Shown here piece by piece: positions 18,145-27,006 of a stretch of 64,000 nt of DNA (position 1 is the first letter of the stretch; every line of letters starts with the position of its first letter). Both the position numbers and the translations under genes were made by a program. Under the pieces are notes generated by a model. It was not told the DNA's origin, did no database searches, and worked only from the letters and a program-made list of their open reading frames with translations. This DNA is from Leifsonia xyli subsp. cynodontis DSM 46306. GTDB lineage: Bacteria; Actinomycetota; Actinomycetes; Actinomycetales; Microbacteriaceae. Where the stretch lies: NCBI RefSeq assembly GCF_000470775.1, contig NC_022438.1, positions 1,364,001 through 1,428,000 of the forward strand, written 5' to 3'.

Positions 18145-19756
18145 CGACGGGCTCCCCCGGTCTCAGCACGAGGTCGGCCGCGTGCGCCAAAGCCGTCCGG
18201 TGGCTCACGATGAGCACGGCCACGCCGTCGGCCGCGACCCGGCGCAGCGTGTACACGATGCGCTGCTCGGTGCCGGCGTCGAGCGCGGAGGTCGGCTCGT
18301 CCAGCAGCAGCACCGGGAGCGAGCGCGTGTACAACCGGTAGAGGGCGCGGGCGATGGCCACGCGCTGGGCTTGCCCGCCGGAGAGCCCGGCTCCGCCGGG
18401 CCCGACGATCAGCTCCGGGTCGAGCTCTTCCGCCGCCGCGTCGGCGAGCGCGCGGGCGATCGCGTCCGGGTCCACCGTCGGCGCTCCGAGCGCGATGTTC
18501 TCCGTGATCGTGCCGGCGAAGAGCCCCGGATGCTGACCCGCCCACGCGATGCCATCCCTGCGTCCCGCGGCGTCTGCGCGCCCGGCGGCGGCGATCGAGC
18601 CGCTGTGCGGGACGAACCCGAGCGCCGCGGCCAGAAGACTCGACTTGCCCGCGCCGCTCGGTGCGCTCAACACGGCCAGCGCGCCCGGCTGCACGAGGGC
18701 GGAGAACGGACCGACGACCGTCCGGCCCTCGTAGGCCACGCTGACCTCACGGAACTCCATACCGGCGACCGGCGAGCCGCACGGCGTTTCGCCGCCGCTC
18801 TCCCCCGCCGCGTCGAGGATCTCGAAGGCAATGGAGGCCGCTTCGATCCCCTCTGTCGCCGCATGGTAGCTGGCGCCGACATTCCGCAGCGGCAGGTACG
18901 CCTCCGGGGCGAGAAGCAGCACGAAAAGCCCCGCCGAGAGGTCGAGCGAACCGTCGAGGAGCCGCAGGCCGATCGTCACGGCGATGAGGGCAACGGAGAG
19001 GCTGGCGGCGAGTTCGAGGACGAATCCCGAGAGGAACGACATCCGCAGAACGCGCATGGTCCGCTCGCGGTACTCGTCCGAGACCGTCAGGATGCGCCCC
19101 GTCTGCCTGTGCTGACGGCCGAAGAGTTTGAGGGTCGAGAGCCCTTCGACGACCTCGAGGAATCCGCGGGAGAGCCGTGCCAGGGCATCCCACTGCTTCT
19201 TCTGGGCGGCCTGCGTAGCCCAGCCGACGAGCGCCATGAAGATGGGGACGAGCGGGAGCGTGCAGACGAGGAGGATGCCGCTCGTGAGATCTTGCCAGCC
19301 GATCGCGAGCGCCAAGGCGGGAGTCGCGATGACGGTGAGGATGAGCTGCGGGAGGTATTTGGCGACGTAGCCGTCGAGCGCCTCCATCCCCCGCCCGGCG
19401 ATGAGGGCGACATCCGCGCTGTTGCGCCCGGCCAGCCCTCCCGGTCCCTGCTCCCCGACGGCGGTCATGAGCCTGTCTCGCAGCTGTCCGACGACCGTCG
19501 CGCCCCCTCGCGAGGAGGCGGCTTCGGACAGCCAGAGCAGGGCGGCGCGGCCGATCACCGCCAGCGCGAGCATCGCGAAGAGCGGGCCGAGCTCCGCGGC
19601 CGGCGCTCCCGCGATGGCGCGGACGACGAGCTGGGTGACCAGCCAGGCGAACGCCACGGCGACAATGGTCTGCGCCAGCGCGAGGAGAGCGCCCACGACG
19701 AGGGCCGTGCGCGCCGCGGAGGCGTAGCGGAGCAGCCGGGGATCGAGGGGACGCAC
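18131..19756 (-). CDS. cydD: Thiol reductant ABC exporter subunit CydD
   Basis: 541-residue half-transporter with an N-terminal six-helix domain and a C-terminal nucleotide-binding domain: Walker A SAPSGAGKSSLL, signature LSGGQAQRVAIARAL, Walker B LPVLLLDEPTSALD and H-loop IVSHR. It partners CydC. Lying directly after cydB (the gap is 1 bp), it completes the classic cydABDC operon, so its role in cytochrome bd maturation is secure. Confidence 0.92.
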   Translation of the reverse strand: MRPLDPRLLRYASAARTALVVGALLALAQTIVAVAFAWLVTQLVVRAIAGAPAAELGPLFAMLALAVIGRAALLWLSEAASSRGGATVVGQLRDRLMTAVGEQGPGGLAGRNSADVALIAGRGMEALDGYVAKYLPQLILTVIATPALALAIGWQDLTSGILLVCTLPLVPIFMALVGWATQAAQKKQWDALARLSRGFLEVVEGLSTLKLFGRQHRQTGRILTVSDEYRERTMRVLRMSFLSGFVLELAASLSVALIAVTIGLRLLDGSLDLSAGLFVLLLAPEAYLPLRNVGASYHAATEGIEAASIAFEILDAAGESGGETPCGSPVAGMEFREVSVAYEGRTVVGPFSALVQPGALAVLSAPSGAGKSSLLAAALGFVPHSGSIAAAGRADAAGRRDGIAWAGQHPGLFAGTITENIALGAPTVDPDAIARALADAAAEELDPELIVGPGGAGLSGGQAQRVAIARALYRLYTRSLPVLLLDEPTSALDAGTEQRIVYTLRRVAADGVAVLIVSHRTALAHAADLVLRPGEPVDVCR

Positions 19757-19757
19757 G

Positions 19758-20777
19758 CTACACGGCCACCGGTTCCGGCGACTCCTCCGGGATGTGAGCC
19801 CGGCTGACGCGCTTGCGGAAGATCCAGTAGGTCCAGCCCTGATAGAGCAGGACGAGCGGCAGCGAGAACGCAGCGACCCACGTCATGACGGTGAGCGTCG
19901 CGTCGGTGCTGGAGGCGTTGGCGATCGTGAGGCTGTTCTCCGGGTTCGGCGCCGACGGCAGGACGTTCGGGAACAGCGCGGTGAACAGTGCAGCGACGGC
20001 GAGCGCGATCGTCAGCGCCATGAAGGTGAATGACCAGCCTTCGGCCCCGCGGAGCGTGAACAGCCAGGAGACGATGAGGGCGACGGCGGCGAGCGCGGCG
20101 ACGATCACGAACACCGCCGAGAAGTGGGCGATCGCTGTCCAGAGCAGGAAGGCCGCCGCGACCACGATGGTGAGGGCGCCGGCGGTCACGGCCAGTCTGC
20201 GCGCCCGCTCTCGGATGTCGCCCTCGGTCTTCAGCGAGAGGAAGACGACACCGTGCGTGAAGAAGAGCAGCAGGGTGGTCAGGCCGCCGAGCAGCGCGTA
20301 GAGGTTGAGGAGGTCGAACAGGGTGCCCGTGTAGTTGTGGCCGGCGTCCAGCGCGACGCCCTGGACGATGTTCGCGAAGGCCACGCCCCAGAGCAGGGCC
20401 GGGACGGCCGAGCCGAGGACGATCATCCCGTCGAACCATCTCTTCCAGCGGCTGCCGGGGCGCTGGTGCCGGTACTCGAAGGAGACACCGCGCAGGATGA
20501 GCGCGAGCAGGATGAGCAGCAGCGCCAGGTAGAAGCCGCTGAACAGCGATGCGTACCACTCGGGGAAAGCGGCGAACAGAGCCACGCCGGCGACGATGAG
20601 CCAGGTCTCGTTCAGGTCCCAGACCGGGCCGATGGTGTTGATCATGACGCGGCGGTCCACCTCGTCGCGGCCGAGGAAGGGCAGCGCCATCCCGACGCCG
20701 AAGTCGAAGCCATCGAGCACGAAGTAGCCGACGAAGAAGAACGCGACGATGAGGAACCAGAGAACGGGGAGATCCAT
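19758..20777 (-). CDS. cydB: Cytochrome bd ubiquinol/menaquinol oxidase subunit II
   Basis: 339-residue membrane protein with about nine hydrophobic segments. The N-terminus is MDLPVLWFLIVAFFFVGYFVLDGFDFGVG; the FDFGVG pattern is diagnostic of CydB. Further motifs: GPVWDLNETWLI and GVAFANIVQG. With CydA it forms the high-affinity quinol oxidase used at low oxygen. Located 13 bp after cydA. The gene is intact, so the organism appears able to respire under microaerobic conditions, such as in plant xylem (inference). Confidence 0.95.
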   Translation of the reverse strand: MDLPVLWFLIVAFFFVGYFVLDGFDFGVGMALPFLGRDEVDRRVMINTIGPVWDLNETWLIVAGVALFAAFPEWYASLFSGFYLALLLILLALILRGVSFEYRHQRPGSRWKRWFDGMIVLGSAVPALLWGVAFANIVQGVALDAGHNYTGTLFDLLNLYALLGGLTTLLLFFTHGVVFLSLKTEGDIRERARRLAVTAGALTIVVAAAFLLWTAIAHFSAVFVIVAALAAVALIVSWLFTLRGAEGWSFTFMALTIALAVAALFTALFPNVLPSAPNPENSLTIANASSTDATLTVMTWVAAFSLPLVLLYQGWTYWIFRKRVSRAHIPEESPEPVAV

Positions 20778-20790
20778 TGTGCTTCTTCTC

Positions 20791-22203
20791 CTAGTAGACC
20801 GTCGCGACCGGGACGTGCCGGCCCTCGTCGTCGAGATGGTCCTCGGCGGGGGCGGGTCCCTTCTGGGCCGCGCGTTTGATGAGGGTGAACTCGACCACGG
20901 CGAGGACGCCGTAGATCGCGGTGAAGGCCAGAAGCGAGAGGAGGACTTCCAGGCCGGTCATGCCGGGTGAGACCCCGTCCGCCGTCTTCATCAGGCTGAA
21001 GACGATCCACGGCTGCCGGCCCATCTCGGTGAAGACCCAGCCGACGACCATCGCCAGGAGGGAGAGCGGCATCGCCCAGATGGCGATCTTCCACTGCCAC
21101 ATGCGCTGCGGCTTCCGGCCCTTCCTGGTCAGCCACAGGCCGGCGACCGCGACCAGCACATGCAGCATCCCGAGGCCGATCATCCAGCGGAACGACCAGT
21201 AGGTGATCCAGATGATCGGGGTGTAGTCGCCCGATCCGTAGAGCTGGGCGTACTGCGCCTGCAGATCGTTGATACCTTCGACCGTTCCGTTCAGTGTGTG
21301 CGTGGAGAGGAACGACAGCAGGTACGGCACGCGGATGCTGAACAGTTCATGCACTCCGTCCGGTGTCCCGAGCGTGAAGATCGAGAACGAGGCATCCGCT
21401 CCGGTGGAAGTCCTGTAGAGCGCCTCCGCCGCCGCCATCTTCATGGGCTGCGTCTGCACCATCGCGAGACCCAGCTGGTCGCCGGAGATCACGGTGCCGA
21501 TCCCCGCGCCGACCATCAGCCACAGACCGGCTTTGAGCGCCGGCCGCATCGACTCGAGATACTGGTTGCGGGAGAGGTGCCAGGCGGCGACCGAGATGAT
21601 CAGACCGGCCGAGACCATGAACGCGCCGAAGATGGTGTGCGGGAAAGCCGCGAGGGCGACTTTGTTGGTCAGCACCGCGCCGATGTCCGTCAGCTCCGCC
21701 CGGCCGCGGGACTCGTTGAGGTGGTAGCCGACCGGATTCTGCATGAAGGCGTTGGCCGCGATGATGAAATAGGCGGAGAGGATGGTGCCGACGGCGGTCA
21801 CCCAGACCGTCGCGAGGTGCAGGCCCCTGGGCAGTTTGTCCCAGCCGAAGATCCAGAGGCCGATGAAGGTCGCTTCGAGGAAGAAGGCGAGCAGGCCTTC
21901 CAGGGCGAGCGGAGCGCCGAAGATATCGCCGACGAAGCGCGAGTAGTCGGACCAGTTCATCCCGAACTGGAACTCCTGCACGATGCCGGTCACCACGCCC
22001 ATCGCGAAGTTGATGAGGAAGAGCTTCCCGAAGAAGTGTGTCAGCTGCAGGTAGTGGACTTTGCCCGTGCGATACCAGGCGGTCTGGAACGCGGCAACGA
22101 CCGTCACGAGGCCGATGGTGAGCGGCACGAACAGGAAATGGTAGATGGTGGTGAGACCGAACTGCCACCGCGAGAGTAAGAGCGGGTCGAGCCATTCGTT
22201 CAA
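20791..22203 (-). CDS. cydA: Cytochrome bd oxidase subunit I
   Basis: 470-residue heme subunit. RWQFGLTTIYHFLFVPLTIG carries the N-terminal heme-ligand His (about residue 22). The quinol-binding motif GRQPW lies in EMGRQPWIVF, and FGMNWSDYSRFVGDIFGAPLALE is the conserved core. The length indicates a short (S-type) Q-loop. TTG 22203 is the start: it has AAAGGAAG upstream and begins the conserved NEWLDPLLLSRWQFG sequence. It is divergent from a BlaI-like repressor with dyad operators in the 97-bp gap, so it is probably repressed by it (inference). Confidence 0.95.
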   Translation of the reverse strand: MNEWLDPLLLSRWQFGLTTIYHFLFVPLTIGLVTVVAAFQTAWYRTGKVHYLQLTHFFGKLFLINFAMGVVTGIVQEFQFGMNWSDYSRFVGDIFGAPLALEGLLAFFLEATFIGLWIFGWDKLPRGLHLATVWVTAVGTILSAYFIIAANAFMQNPVGYHLNESRGRAELTDIGAVLTNKVALAAFPHTIFGAFMVSAGLIISVAAWHLSRNQYLESMRPALKAGLWLMVGAGIGTVISGDQLGLAMVQTQPMKMAAAEALYRTSTGADASFSIFTLGTPDGVHELFSIRVPYLLSFLSTHTLNGTVEGINDLQAQYAQLYGSGDYTPIIWITYWSFRWMIGLGMLHVLVAVAGLWLTRKGRKPQRMWQWKIAIWAMPLSLLAMVVGWVFTEMGRQPWIVFSLMKTADGVSPGMTGLEVLLSLLAFTAIYGVLAVVEFTLIKRAAQKGPAPAEDHLDDEGRHVPVATVY

Positions 22204-22235
22204 GGGGGGCTTCCTTTCAGACGAAATTCTATGAT

Positions 22236-22268
22236 CTGTAGAAATCCGACCTTCTACAGATTGTAGAA
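22236..22268. promoter_or_regulatory. Dyad operators between cydA and blaI-like gene
   Basis: Two overlapping perfect dyads: CTGTAGAA (22236-22243) with TTCTACAG (22252-22259), and TTCTACA-GAT-TGTAGAA (22252-22268). The TACA...TGTA core resembles operators of the BlaI/MecI family. They lie just upstream of a TAGAAT box for cydA (minus strand, 22231-22226) and about 20 bp upstream of the TACGCT box of the repressor gene, so one bound protein could control both directions. Confidence 0.65.
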
Positions 22269-22300
22269 CACCGTCGACCCTCCGTCGTTACGCTGGGTCT

Positions 22301-22666
22301 GTGGCAAACCTCGGAGAACTGGAACGGGCCGTCATGGAGGCCCTGTGGAGCAGTGGCGTCCCGGTCACCGCCAACGAATTGCGCGAAAAGCTGGCGGCGA
22401 ACCGGGAGCGGGGGAAGACCCCGGCGCTCACGACCGTGCTCACGGTCCTCTCGCGTCTGGAGCAGAAGGGCTTCGTGAGGCGGGACCGCCAGGCGCGCCC
22501 GCATCTCTACGGCGCGTGCCTGAGCCGGGCCAACCACGTCGCCGATCTGATGCACGAGGTGCTCGAATCCTCATCGGACCGCACCGAGGCGCTCGCCTTC
22601 TTCGTGGGATCGGTGGACGAGTCGGAAGCCCAGGTCCTCCGGCGTCTGCTGGCCGCGCGCGGCTGA
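22301..22666 (+). CDS. BlaI/MecI/CopY family transcriptional repressor
   Basis: 121-residue winged-helix protein: LGELERAVMEALWSSGVPVTANELREKL ... TTVLTVLSRLEQKGFVRRDRQ is the typical BlaI DNA-binding domain with the TVxTVLxRLxxKG recognition helix. The C-terminal half is the dimerisation helix region. Starts with GTG, 6 nt after TACGCT (22289-22294), so it is probably leaderless. Four bp separate it from an M56 peptidase gene, the usual BlaI-BlaR1 type arrangement. No beta-lactamase gene is near. The divergent cydABDC operon is the likely target. Confidence 0.85.
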   Translation: MANLGELERAVMEALWSSGVPVTANELREKLAANRERGKTPALTTVLTVLSRLEQKGFVRRDRQARPHLYGACLSRANHVADLMHEVLESSSDRTEALAFFVGSVDESEAQVLRRLLAARG

Positions 22667-22670
22667 AGCC

Positions 22671-23612
22671 GTGAGCGTCGACACCCCGGCTCTCGTCCTC
22701 GGCCTCCTCGCCGTGGCGCTCGCCTGGCCGGTGCCGGTCCTCCTGTCGCGAGCGACATGGCCGGCTGCGGCCCCCGTCCTGGCGCTCGCACTCTGGCAGT
22801 CGATCGCCCTGGCCGGCGGGATCTCCATGATCGGCTCCCTGCTGGTGGCGGGGCTCGAGCCGTTCGGCGACGACCTGTGGAGCAGGATCGCCCGGGCGGC
22901 ATCCTGCGCCTTCCAGGGTCCGTTGCCCGCCCGGGTGAGCCTCGCGCACGCTTTCGCGCTGAGCGCGGGCCTGCTGATCACGGCGCACCTGCTGCTGAGC
23001 CTCGCCCTCACTGCCGTTCGCAGCCGCCATCAGCGGCACCGGCACCGAGAGCTCCTGAGCCTGCTGAGCTCCCCGCTGCCGGACGCGCCGCACACGCGCA
23101 TCATCGACCACCCCGCGCCGGCGGCCTACTGCCTGCCCGGTGCGCCCAGCGTCACCGTGCTGTCGGAGGGCATGGTGGCGCTGCTCAGCCCGGAACAGCT
23201 CGAAGCGGTGATCGCCCACGAAGAGGCGCACCTGCGCCAGAAGCATTACCTCCTCCTCGACGCGTTCCGCTCCTGGAAGCGCGCCCTCCCCTGGTTCCCC
23301 ATCGCGACCCGCGCCCAGGACGCGGTGGCCCTGCTGGTGGAGATGCTCGCCGACGACACCGCACGGCGCCACTCCAGCAACGAGGTTGTGGCCGGCGCGA
23401 TCCGGATCGTCGACGAGACCGGAACCGCAGGGACCGTGCTTGGCGCCCCGAAAGACCCGCGCACGCCCGAACAGCGGCGTTCTGCTCTCGCCGCCCGGGA
23501 AGAGCGCCTGATGTCCGGCCGCCGGACGATCGGAACCGGTGTGCGCCTGCTTGTGGTCGCCGCCACTGTCTTGCTGGTCGTCGTGCCGCCGGAGATCGTC
23601 CTCGCCAGCTGA
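22671..23612 (+). CDS. M56 family metallopeptidase (BlaR1-like, no sensor domain)
   Basis: 313-residue membrane protein. There are hydrophobic segments near residues 5-25, 35-55 and 85-105, then the zinc motif HEEAH in VIAHEEAHLRQKHYLLLDAF (HExxH, about residue 184), and a final transmembrane segment at the C-terminus (LLVVAATVLLVVVPPEIVLA). It lacks the extracellular penicillin-binding domain of BlaR1, so its input signal is not a beta-lactam by that route. Probably inactivates the BlaI-like repressor upstream, directly or via a protease cascade (inference from the family). GTG start. Confidence 0.85.
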   Translation: MSVDTPALVLGLLAVALAWPVPVLLSRATWPAAAPVLALALWQSIALAGGISMIGSLLVAGLEPFGDDLWSRIARAASCAFQGPLPARVSLAHAFALSAGLLITAHLLLSLALTAVRSRHQRHRHRELLSLLSSPLPDAPHTRIIDHPAPAAYCLPGAPSVTVLSEGMVALLSPEQLEAVIAHEEAHLRQKHYLLLDAFRSWKRALPWFPIATRAQDAVALLVEMLADDTARRHSSNEVVAGAIRIVDETGTAGTVLGAPKDPRTPEQRRSALAAREERLMSGRRTIGTGVRLLVVAATVLLVVVPPEIVLAS

Positions 23613-23622
23613 GCCGGCCTCC

Positions 23623-23701
23623 CTCTGCGCACGCGCAGAGCCGCTTCCCCGGCGCGAGGCTCACCGGAGGCGGAGACCCGGTCGCCCGAGCCGCCGCCTC
23701 C
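23623..23701. terminator. Bidirectional terminator hairpins between the M56 gene and proX
   Basis: CTCTGCG-CACG-CGCAGAG (23623-23640) and GGAGGCGG (23666-23673) paired with CCGCCTCC (23694-23701). Both lie in the convergent gap, with no U-tract. Confidence 0.5.
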
Positions 23702-24052
23702 CGAGTCGGAGCGATCGGCTACTTGATCGGGTGCTCCGACAGCCACTTCTTGGCGACAGCCCTGGGCTGCGTCTTGTTCGCGCCCTGGTTCTCGCCGTTC
23801 ATCGCGATGAGGTCGTCGGTGGTGAGTTCGGCCGAGACCTTGTTCAGCACCTCCTTGACCGTGGCGGAGGCTTTCTTGGTGCTGATCAGCGGCACGATGT
23901 TCTGCGCGGCGATCAGGCTCTTCGGGTCCTTCAAGGTGACGAAGCCGTTGTCTTTGATGGCCGGGGTGGTCGTGTAGATATCGGCCAGCTGGACATCGCC
24001 GTTCTTCAGCGCCGCCACCGTGAGCGGGCCGCCGGAGTCGCTGATCGGCTTA

Positions 24053-24951
24053 GAGGTGGTTTCAGTAGTCGGCGTGGCGGTGGTTGTTGTGGCTGGTTAG
24101 CGGGGATGCTGGTCGAGTGTCGACGCTTGCTGAGGATCGGTTCATTACGGATATGTTGTGGGAGCGGCTGGAGCCGTTGATTCCGCCTCGGCCGCCTGTG
24201 GTCAATGGGCGGGCTGGGCAGCCTCGGGTTCCTGACCGGAAGGTGTTCGCTGGGATCGTGTTCGTGCTGCTGACGGGGATCCCGTGGAGAAGCTCCCGCC
24301 CGAGTTGGGGTATGGGTCCGGGGTCACTTGTTGGCGGCGTCTGCGTGAATGGTCCGAAGCGGGCGCGTGGGATGCACTGCGGAAGATCATGCTCGACGAA
24401 CTCGGCCAGGCTGGCATGATCGACTGGTCAAGAACCTGCCTGGACTCCGTAAGTGTCCGGGCGAAAAGGGGGGCGATCTCACTGGACCTAACCCCACGGA
24501 TCGTGGGAAACGGGGCACCAAGTACCATGTCCTGACCGACCGCAACGGACTCCCGCTGCATGTGGAGATCTCCGGCGCCAACCGACACGACTCCATGCTC
24601 GTGGAACCTGTGTTAGACAACATCACCGCGATCAAGGGCGTCGGCCGCGGTCGGCCCAGACGCCGCCCGGTTATCTTCCACGCCGATAAGGCTTACGACA
24701 ACCGCCGCGTCCGCTGTTACCTGCGTTGTCGTGGGATCAAGGCACGCATCGCACGAATCGGAGTCGACTCCAAACAGTGACTGGGTAAACACTGTTGGGT
24801 AGTCGAACGCACCATGGCCTGGATCCTCGCCTTCCGGAAACTCGCCACTCGCTACGACCGCACCGCCTCAACGATCACGGCGCTCGTCGCTCTAGCAATC
24901 GCGATCACCAGCGCCCGCAAACTCACCAAAAACGACTACTGAAACCATCTC
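24053..24951. mobile_element. IS5-family (IS427-group-like) insertion sequence, copy 1
   Basis: 899 bp, flanked by a TTA duplication (24050-24052 and 24952-24954). Near-perfect terminal repeats: GAGGTGGTTTCAGTAGTCG at the left and the complement of GAGATGGTTTCAGTAGTCG at the right (one mismatch). It splits the osmoprotectant-binding protein gene. An apparently identical, inverted copy lies at 47029-47927. Confidence 0.92.
24117..24942 (+). pseudogene. IS5-family transposase spread over three frames (copy 1)
   Basis: Frame 1 (LAEDRFITDMLWERLEPLIPP ... VFVLLTGIPW) passes to frame 2 (EKLPPELGYGSGVTCWRRLREW ... TCLDSVSVRAKR) by a -1 shift near 24285. It then passes to frame 3 (GGDLTGPNPTDRGKRGTKYHVL ... 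HADKAYDNRRVRCYL) at AAAAGGGGGG near 24465. A TGA follows DSKQ at 24777-24779, and the same frame resumes LGKHCWVVERTMAWILAFRKL to the stop at 24942. DDE residues are the Asp of LDS, the Asp of ADKAYD and the Glu of VERT. A4G6 is a slippery sequence, so one shift may be programmed; the TGA is harder to explain. Confidence 0.8.
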
Positions 24952-25579
24952 TTAAGGGTCGCGGCGACCCCGTAGACCGATTTGAGACCCGGGATGCCGT
25001 AGGGACGCGTCTCGAACTCCGGGTTGGCGCCGACCGCGAGCGGCTCGGTGACCTTCTTCAGATCGTCGAGACTGATCACACCGTACTTGTCCGAGAACTC
25101 CTTGGTGACGTTGTAGGAGTCGGCGTCCTGCGCCTTCGCCTGATCGAGCGCCTCGAAGCCCTTCGACAGAGCGTCCTTCAGCGCAGCGTAGACATCGTCG
25201 CTCGAGGTCGCCGTGCTGTTCTTGTCGTAGAACTGCAGCAGATTGCCGCTGTACTCCGGGAGAAGGTCGATCGACCCGTCCTGGAGCGCCTTCAGATAGA
25301 CATCGCGCTGGCCGATGCTCGGCTTGTAGGCGACCTTCACCCCATTGGCCTCGAGAGCCTGACCGTAGATCTGCATGAGGATCTCGGACTCGCCGAATGC
25401 CGCCGAGCCGATGGTGACGGCGCCGCTGGAGGAGGAGTCGGAGCTGAACGCCCCGCCGCGCCCGGAGGAGCAGGCGCTGAGCGCGAGGAGCGCGCCGGCA
25501 GCGAGCACACCGACCGCCGCGCGGGCTTTCTTGGATGCGAACATGTGATTCCCTCTCTTTCGACGGTGGTGCATATGGT

Positions 25580-26320
25580 TCAGGGGGTACGGTGCTGCCC
25601 TGCGGCGATGCCGAACGCTCGCGCCGGGTCTTTCGCCCGATCGGGCCGGACCTTTCCGGCGGCGACACCCCGCGGGACGACGATTCTCTGGGTGAGGGCG
25701 AACAGCCCGTCGACCACGAGGGCGAGCACGACCACGATGATCGAGCCCCCCAGCATCTCGGGATAGTCCTGCACGGCGAGGCCATCGAACAGGAACCGGC
25801 CGAGGCCTCCGACAGGCAGGATCGCCGCGACCGTCCAGGTCGCGATCACCTGCAGCGCCCCGGAACGGATACCGCCGAGCACCAGTGGAAGCGAGAGCGG
25901 CAGTTCGACCCTGGCGAAGATCTGCCACTCCGTCATACCGACGGCGCGCGGCGTCGATGGTCCGCCGATCCACCGCCTCCAGACCCGAGTAGGCGCCGGC
26001 AAGGACCGGCGGGACGGCCAGGACGGTGAGTGCGATCAGCGGCGGCACGATCGAGATGTTGGCCGTGAGCAACGCCAGGTACACGACGAGGCCGAGCGTC
26101 GGCAGCGCCCGGAGCGCTCCGGAGAGCCCCACAGCGACTCTCCCCGCAGCCGCCCGGTGTGCCCGATCAGGAAGCCGATGGGCAGCGCGATCACGCCCGC
26201 GAGGAGCAGCGTCAGCAGCGAATAGAGGATGTGCTCGCCGGCCCGGGTGGGGATGCCGCCAGGGCCGGCCGCGTTCGCGGGGTCGAGCAGCCAGCCGAAG
26301 GCGGCGATGAAATCGGTCAT
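25580..26320 (-). pseudogene. Osmoprotectant ABC transporter permease, two frameshifts
   Basis: OpuBB/BD-like permease read in three frames. First MTDFIAAFGWLLDPANAAG ... LYSLLTLLLAGVIALPIGFLIGHTGRLRGES; then, after an extra base near 26135, VGLSGALRALPTLGLVVYLALL ... PPVLAGAYSGLEAVDRRTIDAARR; then, after a shift near 25945, AVGMTEWQIFARVELPLSLP ... GIRSGALQVIATWTVAAIL, the EAA-loop and last helices. The start overlaps the stop of the other permease gene (ATGA). Four residues of homology align across each break, so the lesions are single-base. Confidence 0.85.
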
Positions 26321-27006
26321 GCGCCGGCCACCGCCTTCATCGCGGACGAGCGGCCCAGACGGCCGCTGCGCCGATCGAACCGCGACCAGGGCAGCAGCAG
26401 CCGGCCGAGCAGAACCAGCACGACGTCGAACACCAGCGCGACGACCATGATCGCGACGATCCCGACGAGCACTTCGTCGTTGTACGAACGGTTGAGGCCG
26501 TCGGTGAAGAGCTGACCGAGATTCGGGACGCCGAGCAGCGCGCCGACGCTGACGAGGCTGACCGTGGAGACCGACACGACGCGCAAGCCCGCCAGGAGAA
26601 CCGGTCCGGCGAGCGGGAGCTCCACGGACCAGAACCGGCGCCACGCGGAGAATCCGACCGCCATCGCGGACTGCACGACGTCCCCGGACACGGAGGCGAG
26701 CGCGTCGGCGGTCGTGCGCACCGTCAGCGCGACGGCGTAGACGCTCAACGCGACCACCACGTTCAGCGGGGACAGGATCTTGGTGCCGATCAGAGCCGGC
26801 ATCGCGAAGAAGAGCGGCAGTGAGGGGATGGCGTACAGAAGGCCGCCGATCGTCAACAGCACGGGACGGCTCAGCCGGTAGCGGTTCGCGACCCAGCCGA
26901 TCGGCAGCGAGAGGAGGAAGCCTGCCGCGATCGGAACGGCGCTGAGCCAGACGTGGGAGAGCGCGAGGTTCCAGACCTGGCCGAGGTTCGGCCACAAGAA
27001 GCTCAC
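26317..27006 (-). CDS. Osmoprotectant ABC transporter permease (intact)
   Basis: 229-residue inner-membrane permease with about six hydrophobic segments (LSAVPIAAGFLLSLPIGWVANRY; LTIGGLLYAIPSLPLFFAMPALIG; VALSVYAVALTVRTTADALASV). The EAA-like loop is GFSAWRRFWSVELPLAGPVLLAGLR, as in OpuC/ProW permeases. GTG 27006 overlaps the ATPase stop (GTGA). It is the only unbroken gene of the four-gene importer. Without the binding protein, ATPase and second permease it is probably inert, so it may simply not yet have decayed. Confidence 0.85.
   Translation of the reverse strand: MSFLWPNLGQVWNLALSHVWLSAVPIAAGFLLSLPIGWVANRYRLSRPVLLTIGGLLYAIPSLPLFFAMPALIGTKILSPLNVVVALSVYAVALTVRTTADALASVSGDVVQSAMAVGFSAWRRFWSVELPLAGPVLLAGLRVVSVSTVSLVSVGALLGVPNLGQLFTDGLNRSYNDEVLVGIVAIMVVALVFDVVLVLLGRLLLPWSRFDRRSGRLGRSSAMKAVAGA

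Larger units (their letters stand above)
23719..25544 (-). pseudogene. Osmoprotectant ABC transporter substrate-binding lipoprotein, split by an IS5-family copy
   Basis: OpuC/ProX-type binding protein for glycine betaine, choline or similar. The N-terminal part (24952-25544) has a lipoprotein signal with lipobox LSAC, then AVTIGSAAFGESEILMQIYGQALEANG and LPEYSGNLLQFY, the ligand-binding core. The C-terminal part (23719-24052) has LKNGDVQLADIYTTTPAIKDNG and VPLISTK. Removing the IS and one copy of its TTA duplication restores the reading frame exactly (ATL-K-PISD), so this is a clean insertion without other damage. RBS GAGAGGGA precedes ATG 25544. First gene lost in a decaying importer operon. 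Confidence 0.88.

Noticed and set aside
22261..22300. A -35 box for the BlaI-like gene
   Set aside because: TTGTAG at 22261 gives a 22-bp spacing to TACGCT, which is too long; only the -10 and the operator are supported.
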